DNA of 64,000 nucleotides from Gammaproteobacteria bacterium (GCA_028821405.1 JAPPGK010000030.1:1-64000), one strand, 5' to 3'; positions 45,216 to 54,756 are shown, numbered from the stretch's first letter. Translations and numbers: made by a program. Notes: generated from the letters alone by a model not told the origin.

Positions 45216-47285
45216 TCGGAGGCGGACTCCCAGCCGGAGGCGCACCGTTCGCGGCTCCAAGGGATGGAAATGCGTGTCGAGCACCCCGTCTGCGGGTTCT
45301 CCCGGGAGCCGGGAGTGATAGGAGTAGGCGATGTCGTCGTCGCTGGAGTCGAACAGGTTGAACACGTCGACGCCGAATTCGGCGCGACGGCCGTGCCAGC
45401 CGATTCCCGCATGCGAGAGCCAGGACGGGTCGGAACGGATGCTGCCGTCATCGCTCAGCGGCGCTTCGCCCAGAAAACGCGCATTCACGCTCACGTGGAA
45501 GCCCCTTCCCAACAGCGCGTTCACGCCGACGTTACCGGTCGCACCCACGGCACCGGCCACTTCATCCCCCGTCTCCAGTTCCGCGTTGCTGCGGGCGAAA
45601 GCCGCGTTGACGGTCAGCCAATCCCGCGCCTGCCAGAAGCCGGCCATCTCCAGCCCCCGGCGCACAGATCCGTCGCTGGGTTCGGTGCTCCCCGCGTCAC
45701 CGACGTAGACCAACTCGGAGTCCAGTCTCAGGTGGAAGCCGACCAGCGTCGCGTTGAACGACGCCGTCGGTTCGAACCGTAGCCCGATTTCCGCGCCCTC
45801 GCTGGACGAGAGCAAGTCCACGCCGCCGATGCCAGCCGCGGCACCATCCGTGTCAGGGCCCACGCGAGCATCGTTGGAGTGAAACCCTCGGCCCCAGTTC
45901 GCATACGCTTCGAGCCCGTCCAGGATGCGGTACGCCACACCGAACTTGGGACTCGTGAGGCTGTCGTCGCCGGCGACACGATACGCCTCGCCGAGACCAG
46001 TCGCCTCCCAGTCGTAGTAATCCGCACGAAGCCCCAGCGTGGCCCGGACCCGGTCCGTGGCATACACGCTCAGTTCGCCGTAAGCGCCAACGGAGTCTTC
46101 CTCAAGGCGGTCCTGCCTCAGGACGCGGTGTCGCACCCTCGCCTGGGTGCCGTAGAGCCCCACCTCGTGGATGTCGTCCCGGCGCGCCTCGACACCCCAA
46201 CGCAATAGGACGGGTTGCCCGGCGAGCCGAATGTTCCGCTCCGCCCCAACCCAGGCGCCGCTCATCGTGCGACGGTCGCGCTGCTCGAATTCATCGCCGA
46301 GCACGGGGTCGTCGAGTTGGTAGGTGAAATTCGAGAACAAGGTCAAATCGTAGTCGAGCCGATACGCCCCGGCGCGCCAACCCTCGCCCTCGAGCCGCGC
46401 GACGACACCGAGGCGGCCCGTGTCGCCGCCGAGGTCGGGATCAATGTATCCCGTGCGGGGCACCAAGCCCGCACGCACGACACGCCGAGGAATCTGGTCG
46501 GTCGCATTCCACCGTCCGGTGTACCCGTGCAGCGCTACATGCGCCCGAGTCGATCCGAACCATAGCCCGTAGCCCAGGAAGAACTTGGACTGCGCGAGAT
46601 CTTCGTCGAGCCGCCAAGGTCCTCGGTATAGGGTCTTGTCGACGGCGCCGGTCAGCACGCCGTCGCCGATGTCGGTACTCCCCCCCGCGACACCCCGGAC
46701 GTAGCCGTGTTGGCCCAGCGCAAGCTCGGCAAAGGGCTCGGGAAGGCGTTCGTAGTAGGAGAAGTCGACGCTGCCAGCCGACGAAAAGTCGCCTTTCTCG
46801 GCATGGTGGACGCCCTTGCGGTACACCGCCGTCTGCACGAGTTCGGGGATGATGAAGTTGAGATCGAGATAGCCCTGTCCATGGCCATGGGAGCGCATGT
46901 TGATGGGTACGCCGTCCAGGTGGACAGCGAAGTCGGTGCCGTGGTCGAGGTTGAATCCACGCAGAAAGTACTGGTTTGCCTTGCCCGTTCCGGAGTGCTG
47001 GGTGGCGACCATGCCCGGCACGGCCTCGACCAGCTCGCCGACGCGCAGCAACGGCGGCAGGTGATAGTCCGCGTAGCCGACGACGCCTTCCGAGGCCGAT
47101 GTCGCAGCGCCGATGTGGTGCTGGGCGCGGCCGTAGACGATGATCTCTTCGTGGATTTGGGGTTGGGCACGATCGTCGTCGTGCCCGGCGTCCGACTCGC
47201 CGAACCCGGGGATGGCAAGCAGCCCCAAGGAAACCGGCAATAGCCACTCCCAATGGCAGCGGGGGCTCTTAACCCCTATGGACAT
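45213..47285 (-). CDS. TonB-dependent outer-membrane receptor
   Basis: This 690-residue protein has a signal peptide (WLLPVSLGLLAIPGFG) and a His/Asp-rich N-terminus. A TonB box (HEEIIVYG) and a plug follow (LRVGELVEAVPGMVATQHSG, YFLRGFNLDHGTDFAVHLDGVPIN). The rest is a beta-barrel of about 500 residues, ending in TVRLRLGVRLR rather than the usual final aromatic residue. It imports a ligand using TonB energy; the ligand is unknown. The His-rich leader may hint at metals. ATG at 47285 is chosen. The N-terminal MSIGVKSPR is close to that of the propeller gene (MSIGVICPR). It may work with the propeller protein. Confidence 0.88.
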   Translation of the reverse strand: MSIGVKSPRCHWEWLLPVSLGLLAIPGFGESDAGHDDDRAQPQIHEEIIVYGRAQHHIGAATSASEGVVGYADYHLPPLLRVGELVEAVPGMVATQHSGTGKANQYFLRGFNLDHGTDFAVHLDGVPINMRSHGHGQGYLDLNFIIPELVQTAVYRKGVHHAEKGDFSSAGSVDFSYYERLPEPFAELALGQHGYVRGVAGGSTDIGDGVLTGAVDKTLYRGPWRLDEDLAQSKFFLGYGLWFGSTRAHVALHGYTGRWNATDQIPRRVVRAGLVPRTGYIDPDLGGDTGRLGVVARLEGEGWRAGAYRLDYDLTLFSNFTYQLDDPVLGDEFEQRDRRTMSGAWVGAERNIRLAGQPVLLRWGVEARRDDIHEVGLYGTQARVRHRVLRQDRLEEDSVGAYGELSVYATDRVRATLGLRADYYDWEATGLGEAYRVAGDDSLTSPKFGVAYRILDGLEAYANWGRGFHSNDARVGPDTDGAAAGIGGVDLLSSSEGAEIGLRFEPTASFNATLVGFHLRLDSELVYVGDAGSTEPSDGSVRRGLEMAGFWQARDWLTVNAAFARSNAELETGDEVAGAVGATGNVGVNALLGRGFHVSVNARFLGEAPLSDDGSIRSDPSWLSHAGIGWHGRRAEFGVDVFNLFDSSDDDIAYSYHSRLPGEPADGVLDTHFHPLEPRTVRLRLGVRLR

Positions 47286-47607
47286 CAGCGTTCTGTCCCC
47301 GGTCGAGCAGGTGTCCCTGAGCATCAACGCCAGCATGGCTTCCTCGGTCCACGACCGCGCCCAAGGCGACGCCGTGGTTCTCGCCGAACGTCGTGAGCGT
47401 GAGGGCCTCCTCCGAATGTGTTGCCCGCCATTGCACTAGCTTAACAGCGCTGGCAACGACCTAGGGCTCTTGGGGCTCTTGGGGTGGGTGGATGGAACCG
47501 CCAAAGCTCGGCTCGTGGGCCGCCATGTCGGCAGTCTATTCTCCGGTTGGCTACAAGCCCTAGTACGAGCAAGCGTGAGACCTATGATCGTGATCACAAA
47601 CGTCGCG
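47286..47607. other. Intergenic stretch, no gene seen
   Basis: This holds the receptor promoter region and then about 250 bases with no supportable ORF. GGGGCTCTTGG and short direct repeats near 47463 are the only visible structure. Confidence 0.6.
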
Positions 47608-47802
47608 ATGCACCACGCGGTTCGTGCCGAGCATGTCCGCGAGGTCGAGGCAGTAGTGCGCCAGACGGTGCAGCGAGAACCGGCGCGAGTCGGTCTGCTC
47701 CTCCAGCGCGAACGCGACCGCCTCGCGGCGACCGTCGGCCCACTCGACGAGCAGCGGGGGTGTCCAGCGCCCGGAAGCGGCCTCCCAGGCGCTCCTACAG
47801 CA
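47608..47802 (-). pseudogene. Rpn-family gene fragment (middle part)
   Basis: On the minus strand this matches the middle of the intact Rpn gene (9115-9300). It encodes the equivalents of EWADGRREAVVFALEE and FSLHRLAHYCLDLADMLGTNR. The start and the C-terminal half are absent. It cannot make a full protein. Confidence 0.75.
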
Positions 47803-47876
47803 TTCTCCAGGATCTGCCGCGTGACCCTACGGGTTGCACGGTGAGACGGCAAGGCGAGCTGGGGGGCAATCCGGCT

Positions 47877-48671
47877 CTAGAACTTCGAGATCACGTCGAC
47901 ACGGGTATCGGGATTGGCGTCGTCACCCGGATCGTGAAAGAACCCTGCCGTTACGTTTACTGAAACCGCCGGACTTGCTTCGCCCACGCATGCGATGACG
48001 TGATTGTCCCGGTCAACATCACCGAGGATGAGTGGGTGCACGCGGCCACCGTTCTCAAGCACGACCGAGATGGCTGTGCGTTGGGCCTCGGCAAGATCGG
48101 CACCCCGAGGGCCCGTGACCCCGCCCTCCCAAGTCAACAGGACGGCCTGTGCGGTTGCTTCGGGACACTCCTCGTCAAGCCCTGGCGCACCGGGTGCAAA
48201 CCGCTCGGCAAACACGAGACTGGGACCGGCCGAGAGGGCGGTGACCGCATCGGTTCTCAAACCCGCCAGCGCGTTTCCGTGGACATCCCTGAGTCGACCC
48301 ACGACCTCGACGCCGAGCGGCGGCGAATCGGCGGAACCGAACGGCCCGATGAGAAGGACGGTACGGCGTTCGAGCGGCTCCCTGGCGGGCCGAAGCGTCG
48401 CGCACAGAGGCGTCAGGGTGTCTCCGGAGCTGGTTTCCACGGCGAACGCATCTGGCGAGACCGTGTCGATGTCTAGCTGTGCCGAAAAGACAACCGGCAT
48501 TCCATCGTGACCGCCGACAGGCCGTCCACAGATGAGCGCCAGGGCGCCGGCGCGTTCCGGTAGCTGATCGAGTCCGTGGTAGGCGGACAGAATGCGCGCC
48601 TCGACCTTGCTGTCCTGTGCATTGGCAGCAACGGAACAGAAGAGCAAGGCGATGGTTGCCAGTGGTTTCAT
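47877..48671 (-). CDS. Exported protein of unknown function (264 aa)
   Basis: This 264-residue protein has a clear signal peptide (MKPLATIALLFCSVAANAQ). The mature part has segments such as ARILSAYHGLDQLPERAG, VLLTWEGGVTG and HVIACVGEASPAVSVNVTAGFF. I do not recognise the family. The size, the beta-like composition and the acidic C-terminus suggest a periplasmic or secreted protein. It lies alone, upstream of an Rpn fragment and downstream of the 617-aa exported protein, on the same strand. Confidence 0.65.
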   Translation of the reverse strand: MKPLATIALLFCSVAANAQDSKVEARILSAYHGLDQLPERAGALALICGRPVGGHDGMPVVFSAQLDIDTVSPDAFAVETSSGDTLTPLCATLRPAREPLERRTVLLIGPFGSADSPPLGVEVVGRLRDVHGNALAGLRTDAVTALSAGPSLVFAERFAPGAPGLDEECPEATAQAVLLTWEGGVTGPRGADLAEAQRTAISVVLENGGRVHPLILGDVDRDNHVIACVGEASPAVSVNVTAGFFHDPGDDANPDTRVDVISKF

Positions 48672-48924
48672 TTGGAGGCCAGATCCCTTGCGGTGTGGGC
48701 GGACTGAGCTTAGCGTGGTCGGCTAGGGCGCGCACACGGCACGAGGCCCGTTGAGCGTTGACACGCCCGAGATGGCGGTCACTCTGCACCGAGTCGTTAC
48801 GGCGGAGAAACCCATGGACCGCACAAAGCTCTACCACAACCCCGGGTGAGGGACCCTATTGGTCGCTCCATGGGAGTTAGCGCTTACGAGTGTCGCTCCT
48901 ACGGTTGTTGCCGGTACCGGGGTG

Positions 48925-50778
48925 CTAGTAAGTCGTGGTGTCGAGCTGACCCGTGCCCAGGTTCTCCTGGATCGTCATGACGTCGACAGCGGTACGTGGG
49001 GCCGTAAGACTCAAGATGCCCGAAGCGCGGGGCGCCCTCGCCTCGTCACTTGAATCCAACATGTCCTGTACCCGGACGACCATCCTGGACCTGGGCTTTA
49101 CGGTGCCACTGATCGAGCCCGTGATGGCGACGCCTTCCTCGGTCTGGAAGTCGTCCATCCAGAAACCGGCATCCCGAGTGCCATGGTTCACGATCACCAG
49201 CCGCTGGTTGTAGGCCAGGTTGGTGCTCAGGTACGAAATGTTGACCGTCGTGCCGTTGCGGGCGATGGCACCGGCGGGGCCGCTCGCCTCCGGACCGTTG
49301 ACCCGAGCGGTCGCCGGACCACTCATCGGCGTCACGGTCATCAGATAGCCGTCCAACATCCTGTCGTCGCCAACGGCGGGAATCGCCACTTCGTTTGTGC
49401 CGACATTCACACAAAACTGAAACGGCCCCCCGCCAACGACCGTTGCGATGCCTTGGGTCGCGGCCGCGGAAAACGTCGGATCGGTGTCGGCCGTCGGGTT
49501 GATCGCCACTAAGTCGCCATCCGCGTCGGGGGCTCTCAATGTCAGCGCGGCACCGGTGCAGGAAGGGGGCTGGCCTTCTGCGGGGACTGGACCCACCCTG
49601 AAGGCTTGCGGCGAACCGCCTGCGTTCAGCACAGCGTCGGTCTCGATCGTGGGGGTGGCGGGGTTGTCGCCAGTGCGCCTGCGTTCGCCATTGGGGCCAT
49701 CGCCGGCGCCGTTGCCGAACCCGAATGCCCCGGCGGTATCTGACGTAACCACGACCCGGGCGGCTGTGTTGACTGTCCCCTCGAACTCCTCGCCGTCGGA
49801 CGCATCCAGGAACACACTCTCATCAACCATCGTGGCGGGATCATCCGCCTTTACGTTGAGGGTTACCCTCGCCAGCACGCCTACGTCGGTCGAGGGTCGC
49901 GTGAAGACGCGAAACGGTCCGCCGGTGGACACGTTTCTCTCCGGATACCCGACGTCCGCTGTCGCAAGCATCGGCGTGATCGTCGGTGCGGCGATCTTGG
50001 GCGCCACCTCGAACAACGTCCCGTACCCGTGAACCAGGTACGTGTCGGGGACATCGACGGGATCGGTCGCCCGCGCGGCGGCACGCGCGTGACCGAGTGA
50101 CCGGTAGATGAACAGATCGCCCCGGTACGTCGCCGCACCGACGTCGTCGATGGCCAAGCGCCCTTCGCCGAGCGCCAACCGGACACGGGTGTCGATGGGG
50201 ATGTCGTGCTCGCCAGCGAGTTCGATCTTGTAGACGCCCGCAGAATCGGTTGCTTCGCCTCTGAACGCGCGTACGAGGTTTATGTCCGCGAGGCAGGGAT
50301 TGGTGTTGTTGACATCGGCCGGGGTGCCGGCGCACGAGAGGTACTCACCGTTGACTGCGGTCACTGGAGGGGTGGCGGTCGGGTTGCCTTGCACGTTCGC
50401 GATCTTGCTGTAGAACCGGAAGCCCGTCACCTCGCCGAGCATGGGTTCCCTCGGCGCTACAACAGGTGTGACACCCACATCGCTGCCCGATGTACCCGCC
50501 ACGTCTGGTCGATGCGCAATCGGAGCCTCGTTGGGTTCGATGTCCTGCGTAAGCTGCGCGGACCAGAAGTTGACGACCAGGTAGTAGTCGTCGTTACTCT
50601 CGAGCGAGGTGTCCAGTTTGAAGTCCAGCACGATGTCACCGACCGGGGTTGCGGTGATCGAGTAGGGAGCGTCTCCGGAGAGACTCTCGGCCGCGAACGG
50701 ATGATCCGGTGCGGCAGCCGCCCCGAATGCCCCGACGATGCCAACGATCCCGAGCACACGGGCCACGGCAGCGCCCAT
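48925..50778 (-). CDS. Exported protein of unknown function with paralogue at window end (617 aa)
   Basis: This 617-residue protein has a signal-like N-terminus (VARVLGIVGIVGAFGAAAAP). The mature protein is beta-rich with low-complexity Gly/Asp loops (GFGNGAGDGPNGERRRTGDNP) and one conserved C-terminal region of about 250 residues (VNISYLSTNLAYNQRLVIVN; FQTEEGVAITGSISGTV; MLDSSDEARAPRASG). The last 220 residues are almost identical to the protein ending at 63184. It is likely secreted or on the surface. ATG at 50778 is chosen over 50826. The family is unknown to me. Confidence 0.7.
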   Translation of the reverse strand: MGAAVARVLGIVGIVGAFGAAAAPDHPFAAESLSGDAPYSITATPVGDIVLDFKLDTSLESNDDYYLVVNFWSAQLTQDIEPNEAPIAHRPDVAGTSGSDVGVTPVVAPREPMLGEVTGFRFYSKIANVQGNPTATPPVTAVNGEYLSCAGTPADVNNTNPCLADINLVRAFRGEATDSAGVYKIELAGEHDIPIDTRVRLALGEGRLAIDDVGAATYRGDLFIYRSLGHARAAARATDPVDVPDTYLVHGYGTLFEVAPKIAAPTITPMLATADVGYPERNVSTGGPFRVFTRPSTDVGVLARVTLNVKADDPATMVDESVFLDASDGEEFEGTVNTAARVVVTSDTAGAFGFGNGAGDGPNGERRRTGDNPATPTIETDAVLNAGGSPQAFRVGPVPAEGQPPSCTGAALTLRAPDADGDLVAINPTADTDPTFSAAATQGIATVVGGGPFQFCVNVGTNEVAIPAVGDDRMLDGYLMTVTPMSGPATARVNGPEASGPAGAIARNGTTVNISYLSTNLAYNQRLVIVNHGTRDAGFWMDDFQTEEGVAITGSISGTVKPRSRMVVRVQDMLDSSDEARAPRASGILSLTAPRTAVDVMTIQENLGTGQLDTTTY

Positions 50779-50875
50779 GGTGGGTCTCAAGACCACTGTC
50801 TGCGCCGGGCTCTTCCCAACATTCACGGCATGGAACCTATGACCCGAGCGGAGAATCCCATCCCCGTGGCGCCTC

Positions 50876-51290
50876 CTAGTGGGTCGAGTCGAACGCCTGG
50901 TCTAGCGCACCGGCGTCTAGCGCTCGTTCCGCCCAAGACTCGAGTTTGGTCGGCAGGAATCGAGCAGCCGCCTCGGAAGCCGCCCTCGCGGCCGCCTCCG
51001 CCGCCTCAGCAGTCACGTCAGCCGCCGCCGCTGCCACCTCGACAGCGACCGCCAACGCTTGAGGCGACCCCGCTCGCCTTGCGGCATACACTTCCACAAA
51101 CCCGGCGACATAGTCTGCCGCATACCCTGCCGCGAACGCTGTCAAGAACCCTTCCGCATACCCTTCCTCGCGAGCCCTCTGGACCGTTCCTATCATGGTT
51201 CTGCTCTCCTTGGGGATACTGCCGCCGGTAGCGCCACGCTCATTGTCGTTGAGGGCGGCGTAGATGTCGATGAAGGCGAAGTTCGCCCGG
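50876..51290 (-). pseudogene. Rpn-family gene fragment (C-terminal part)
   Basis: On the minus strand, the encoded part runs from FAFIDIYAALNDNERG through TMIGTVQRAREEGYAEG to FLPTKLESWAERALDAGALDQAFDS. It corresponds to the last third of the intact Rpn gene at 8969. The middle is an Ala-rich insertion (ALAVAVEVAAAAADVTAEAA) shared with the fragment at 54.8 kb. An ORF start at 51196 exists, but no N-terminal nuclease core. Confidence 0.7.
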
Positions 51291-51813
51291 CGGCGGCGGG
51301 CCCCTGCCGTGGGGCCCAGGCTCGAGGTCGCACGCCGTCGCCTAGGCGTTCGACGGCTTCGGGCGACAGGGGGCCGAACCGACGATGCAGTTGCCGCCGA
51401 AGCAGTCTGTTCAGCGACCATCACAAGGCGTCTCCAAAGAACTGCCGCCTCCCGGCACCGCCACTCGACGTGCCGTCGAGCATGGACTCTACGCCTCATC
51501 ACCTTTTGAGCGCGTGGGATTTGCGCAGCATCGCGGTTCAGAGAGCCCCGCCACTCGGTGCGGGACGCGATGGTGTGTGTCCAGATTGGAGCGTGGGGCG
51601 TGTGAACCGGCGTCGTGTGTCAGGATTTGAACGTCATCCGGTTTTGGACGTGACGTCAATTTGCCCGACATGAAGGTGGTACTGTTGCCGTTTTCCTATG
51701 CCTTGGGTTTGGACGCCGGGGGGTTCGGCCTTGGTCTCGGCTTTGGCGGTGTCGTTGCAGGCCGGGACGGTTTTCCGGCGGCGGTAACGGACTTGCGCGT
51801 CCCCGTGGTCGGC
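51291..51813. other. Non-coding stretch with remnants of the tandem repeat
   Basis: The region 51505-51660 (GCGCGTGGGATTTGCGCAGCA ... GTGTGTCCAGATTGG) is a diverged trace of the array at 44.8-45.2 kb. I see no gene; the 60-residue ORF at 51661 has no support. Confidence 0.5.
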
Positions 51814-52320
51814 TTAGGTGGCTACGGCATAGCTACTTTCTAATACCCGACGAGCTTCCTCAGCCGTCTTCTCATTCAGCTTCACATCTGTGGCGATTCC
51901 CGCAACCTGAGCACGCCCAGTAACCAAATCGATGCGATTCTGCAACCTCTCCATTTCTGAACGAACGTAGGCGTTTTCTACGTCCTCCGAGTCGATGACT
52001 TCCATCAACCCTCTCCACTCGCCTTCCAACTCGGCGCATTCGATACTGATGGCATGCGCTATGGCTGCCTTCCGAGCGTAGTTGCCCACCATCGCCCAGA
52101 TCGCAAGGGCCGCAAGCGCAAGGCCTAGATAGGGCTGAACATCTGGTGGGAGTAATTCGAGGAGATAGGTGGCGGAGCCGGTTCCGCATACGAGAATCAG
52201 CACCATCAGCGCCTTGTGCCATCGCTGCAAACGATCACCGACTGTATCGTAGTATCGAGTCAGTCGAGCTGCATCCCACCAGTCCAACCAGACATCATTT
52301 CGCAGTTGTTCGGAAACCAT
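51814..52320 (-). CDS. Two-span membrane protein, SLATT-like
   Basis: This 168-residue protein has an N-terminal helix (WLDWWDAARLTRYYDTVGDRLQRWHK). Two adjacent spans follow (ALMVLILVCGTGSATYLLELL and LGLALAALAIWAMVGNYA), then a charged helix (ECAELEGEWRGLMEVIDSED). The pattern of a helix, two close spans and an acidic-helix tail resembles SLATT-type proteins, which are often effectors in nucleotide-sensing defence units. No nucleotide cyclase or SLOG gene is adjacent, so the link is weak. ATG at 52320 is chosen. It lies among Rpn debris and near another candidate defence pair. Confidence 0.5.
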   Translation of the reverse strand: MVSEQLRNDVWLDWWDAARLTRYYDTVGDRLQRWHKALMVLILVCGTGSATYLLELLPPDVQPYLGLALAALAIWAMVGNYARKAAIAHAISIECAELEGEWRGLMEVIDSEDVENAYVRSEMERLQNRIDLVTGRAQVAGIATDVKLNEKTAEEARRVLESSYAVAT

Positions 52321-52469
52321 GGTGTTTCTCTTTCGGGACGCGACAAGCACGATCCGCACAGTTCCATAGCCCCCAAATAGTGTCAACCATACGCTTGGGG
52401 AAGCCAGCGCTGGGCGTCAATACAAGGCGGCAAGCAGGTGTGTGTCCGGATTTCCGCCCCTTCCACGCG

Positions 52470-52890
52470 GCCCAGGCACATGCCCTGCTCGAGGCCCTGC
52501 TGCATGCTTTCTCCGCGGACGGTCTGGAGAATTCCCGCCATGGTTCTGTCTTCCTCCAAATAGTGCCGCCAGTATTTTGGCGTTCATTGTCGGTGAGGCC
52601 GGCGTAGATGGCGATGAAGTCGACGTACTTCTCCCGCCGGTGGTGGCCGGGCTCCAACTCCACCAGACCGCGCACCGCTCCGGCGTAGACCTCGACTCGA
52701 CGTTCCGGGCGCTGCGCATGTTCGGCAGGTTGACGCGGGTGACCACGTTGTCACTGTCGAGCGAGACCTCCGCGGGCATCTCGGCGAAGTCGCACGCGAT
52801 GTAGTCGAAGGTCAGGTAGGAGTGGCGCTAGGTGCCGAGGGCGAGGGACGCGGGCGCCCGGCCGGCGCCGCGCAGGAAGATCACGACCGG
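52470..52890 (-). pseudogene. Rpn-family gene fragment (frameshifted)
   Basis: On the minus strand this matches the intact gene's segment from VFLRDA to DDNERR. The recognisable parts are VVTRVNLPNMRS in one frame and LVELEPGHHRREKYVDFIAIYAGLTDNER in another, so at least one frameshift divides them. The N-terminal part is deleted, but the leader repeat lies just upstream (52898-53045). Confidence 0.75.
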
Positions 52891-52897
52891 CAGGGCC

Positions 52898-53045
52898 AAT
52901 CATCGTGGGCGATTGCTGATTTGGGCGTGCGAGATGGCTGGAACGCGCGTAGGAGATCGCAGAGAGGGGGTCACCGGTACGGTATTCGGCCGGGCCTGGG
53001 TCCTAGGGAACGGGCGTGTCCCGTCCCGGTGGGGCCTACAGGAGA
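52898..53045 (-). repeat. Rpn leader repeat, attached to a fragment
   Basis: GGGCGATTGCTGATTTGGGC and GAGATGGCTGGAACGCGCG (plus strand) recur at 55370-55430 and in diverged form at 62600-62660. Similar sequence lies upstream of the intact gene at 8860-8968 in the opposite orientation. It is the conserved 5' region of the Rpn copies. Its left end touches the stop of the following minus-strand gene. Confidence 0.7.
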
Positions 53046-54337
53046 TCCAGTGCATCCAGTGCCCCTTCCCGACCAACGCGATGATTGTTTACCAGCAACG
53101 ACCGGATCGCATACGACGAAACCTGGAAGTGCCGAGCTGCATCGTTCTGCCGATCCTCGGAATAGTCTTCGGACAGAAACTCGTCCACGGCTTCAATAGG
53201 CGCCAGAAACTCGGCTGCGAAAGCCCGCTGCGCCTTCTGACGATATGTATAGGCCCTAGTAACCGCGCGCAGTGGTTCAGCGTCGTCCGGACTCAACAGT
53301 CGTGCCGCCAACAGTCGCGCCAAGTCGAACCGGCGACCGGTAATCCACTTTGATCGAAGTACCATCTGGCACCGCTCACCCATGTCCCACTCAAACGACA
53401 CGCTATCCGAAGTGCTGGTGGTGTCTGACAGGATCCGCTCGGTCGTGCCCATCATCTCAGCCAACCTTCGATTGGTGACAGGATCCCCGTTGCACAACTC
53501 TTGCTTTCGCAAATGTCGAGCGACCGCCACTCCGATCCGCCATGCATCCGTCGTTCCCCATGTGGCTACCGGATCATGCGAGTCCATCTCGACCGTATCG
53601 CCTGGCTGGCAGTCGAAGCCGGCGCGACCCAAGCAATCGCGCAGCTCCTGGACACCGACTAGAGCAGCGCCAGCCGCCAATTCAAGAATGGCTTGCTCGC
53701 CCAATGAGTTTGCCTCAGAGAGACGAACACGGATCATGGATTCGTCCCCTTCTCCAGGGTCATTTCCCAACATTGCCTCCAGACGCCTGAACGAAAAACG
53801 CCTTGCGTCGGACCTGTCCCGTGTGAGCTCGTCCGCGAGTAGGCTGAGGTTGAACGACGGTCTCGAGTCTTCTTCGAGTTGTCCGATCACCGTCTGCACG
53901 AATGCATCGACTGCACACTCGAATGCGTGGGCCGCTACAGCTTCCGTTCTTGGAGCGCCCACGTACCGGAAAGTACCTGAGTCCGGTTCCGCCGACGGTT
54001 CGGACGTAAGGCACACACGCACGCCGTCAGACGCGAGTTCTAGATTGGGCCAACGGTATCCCCCACCGATGGATGACAATCGGTGCGCGAAGACCCAAGT
54101 CCTGCCGACGCGCGGAGGAGTTGGCTCCCACCGGAGGCGCCACCAATTCCACACCAGCCATTCCGCCAGCGGATAGGCTGACACCAGTGGCCCTCCCCTT
54201 AGCTCGTGGTCCTCAGATGAGACCCCTTCCGTGAGGCATGTGCCATTGGCCTCGATCAACAGGAAGCCGGCAGTCGCCGTCTCCTCTACAGATGCCGCCG
54301 GATCATGCAGGGCGTGGGGAGTGAGTTCGAGTCTCAT
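53036..54337 (-). CDS. Large protein with a degenerate ImmA/IrrE-like C-terminal domain
   Basis: This 433-residue protein has an N-terminal half of unknown fold (about residues 1-270) and a C-terminal part with an ImmA/IrrE-like ending: QKAQRAFAAEFLAPIEAVDEFL, then AARHFQVSSYAIRSLLVNN. The family's zinc motif HExxH is replaced by FAAEF, so it is unlikely to be a protease. Some ImmA-like proteins sense and relay signals in toxin-antitoxin or defence pairs. It starts at 54337, overlapping the stop of the preceding gene as ATGA. Function is unknown. Confidence 0.62.
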   Translation of the reverse strand: MRLELTPHALHDPAASVEETATAGFLLIEANGTCLTEGVSSEDHELRGGPLVSAYPLAEWLVWNWWRLRWEPTPPRVGRTWVFAHRLSSIGGGYRWPNLELASDGVRVCLTSEPSAEPDSGTFRYVGAPRTEAVAAHAFECAVDAFVQTVIGQLEEDSRPSFNLSLLADELTRDRSDARRFSFRRLEAMLGNDPGEGDESMIRVRLSEANSLGEQAILELAAGAALVGVQELRDCLGRAGFDCQPGDTVEMDSHDPVATWGTTDAWRIGVAVARHLRKQELCNGDPVTNRRLAEMMGTTERILSDTTSTSDSVSFEWDMGERCQMVLRSKWITGRRFDLARLLAARLLSPDDAEPLRAVTRAYTYRQKAQRAFAAEFLAPIEAVDEFLSEDYSEDRQNDAARHFQVSSYAIRSLLVNNHRVGREGALDALDLL

Positions 54338-54756
54338 CCTACCCGTTCCCTCCACTCGTCGATCACCCAATCGCGCATGACCCTATCGTCCCTGCCAAGT
54401 CGATAGCCATGGTATCCATTTCGCCCCAGCTTCGCTTCGTACGCCTCGCCGTCCGCGTCGACCGCCCAAGCGTACTTCGGGAGAGCTTCTGGATCGCAGG
54501 CACTGACCATGCCGTGTGCAAATGCGGCGTCTAGCAACGCTTGCGCTTCTCCCAGCTTGATGACGCGGAGGTCATCGCATACGGACTTCGAAGCCCGAGG
54601 ACTGGTGGGTGGCACGAAGGCGTAGTTCGCAGCCTTTATCTTGTGTAGAGCGCTGCCCTCATACCGTGCTCGGGTCGCGAAACTGGCCAATTCAGCCGCC
54701 GTAAAGTGGCCGGGCAGCACGATGCGCCGTTTCGGATTGTTGCCCCGAGACTTCAT
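54334..54756 (-). CDS. Conserved hypothetical protein paired with the ImmA/IrrE-like gene
   Basis: This 140-residue protein has the segments FTAAELASFATRARYEGSALHK, FVPPTSPRASKSVCDDL and YEAKLGRNGYHGYRLGRDD. The pattern RYEGS-HK ... PR-SKS-CD ... Y-A-GYHGY resembles a small family seen beside ImmA-like genes, as far as I recall; the activity is unknown. It overlaps the next gene by four bases, so they form a coupled unit. ATG at 54756 is chosen. It may be the effector or partner of the large protein. Confidence 0.6.
   Translation of the reverse strand: MKSRGNNPKRRIVLPGHFTAAELASFATRARYEGSALHKIKAANYAFVPPTSPRASKSVCDDLRVIKLGEAQALLDAAFAHGMVSACDPEALPKYAWAVDADGEAYEAKLGRNGYHGYRLGRDDRVMRDWVIDEWRERVG

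Noticed and set aside
44582-45782. Overlapping plus-strand ORFs of 171-303 residues in three frames (WDSREHQ / VWDGFVC repeats)
   Set aside because: They arise because the tandem repeat unit has no stop in any plus frame; the rest overlaps real minus-strand genes.
47286-47330. Longer start for the TonB receptor
   Set aside because: The additional 17 residues are not part of the signal peptide, and the shared MSIGV leader points to 47285.
51661-51843. 60-residue Gly-rich ORF
   Set aside because: No ribosome site, no similarity, and it overlaps the end of the SLATT-like gene.
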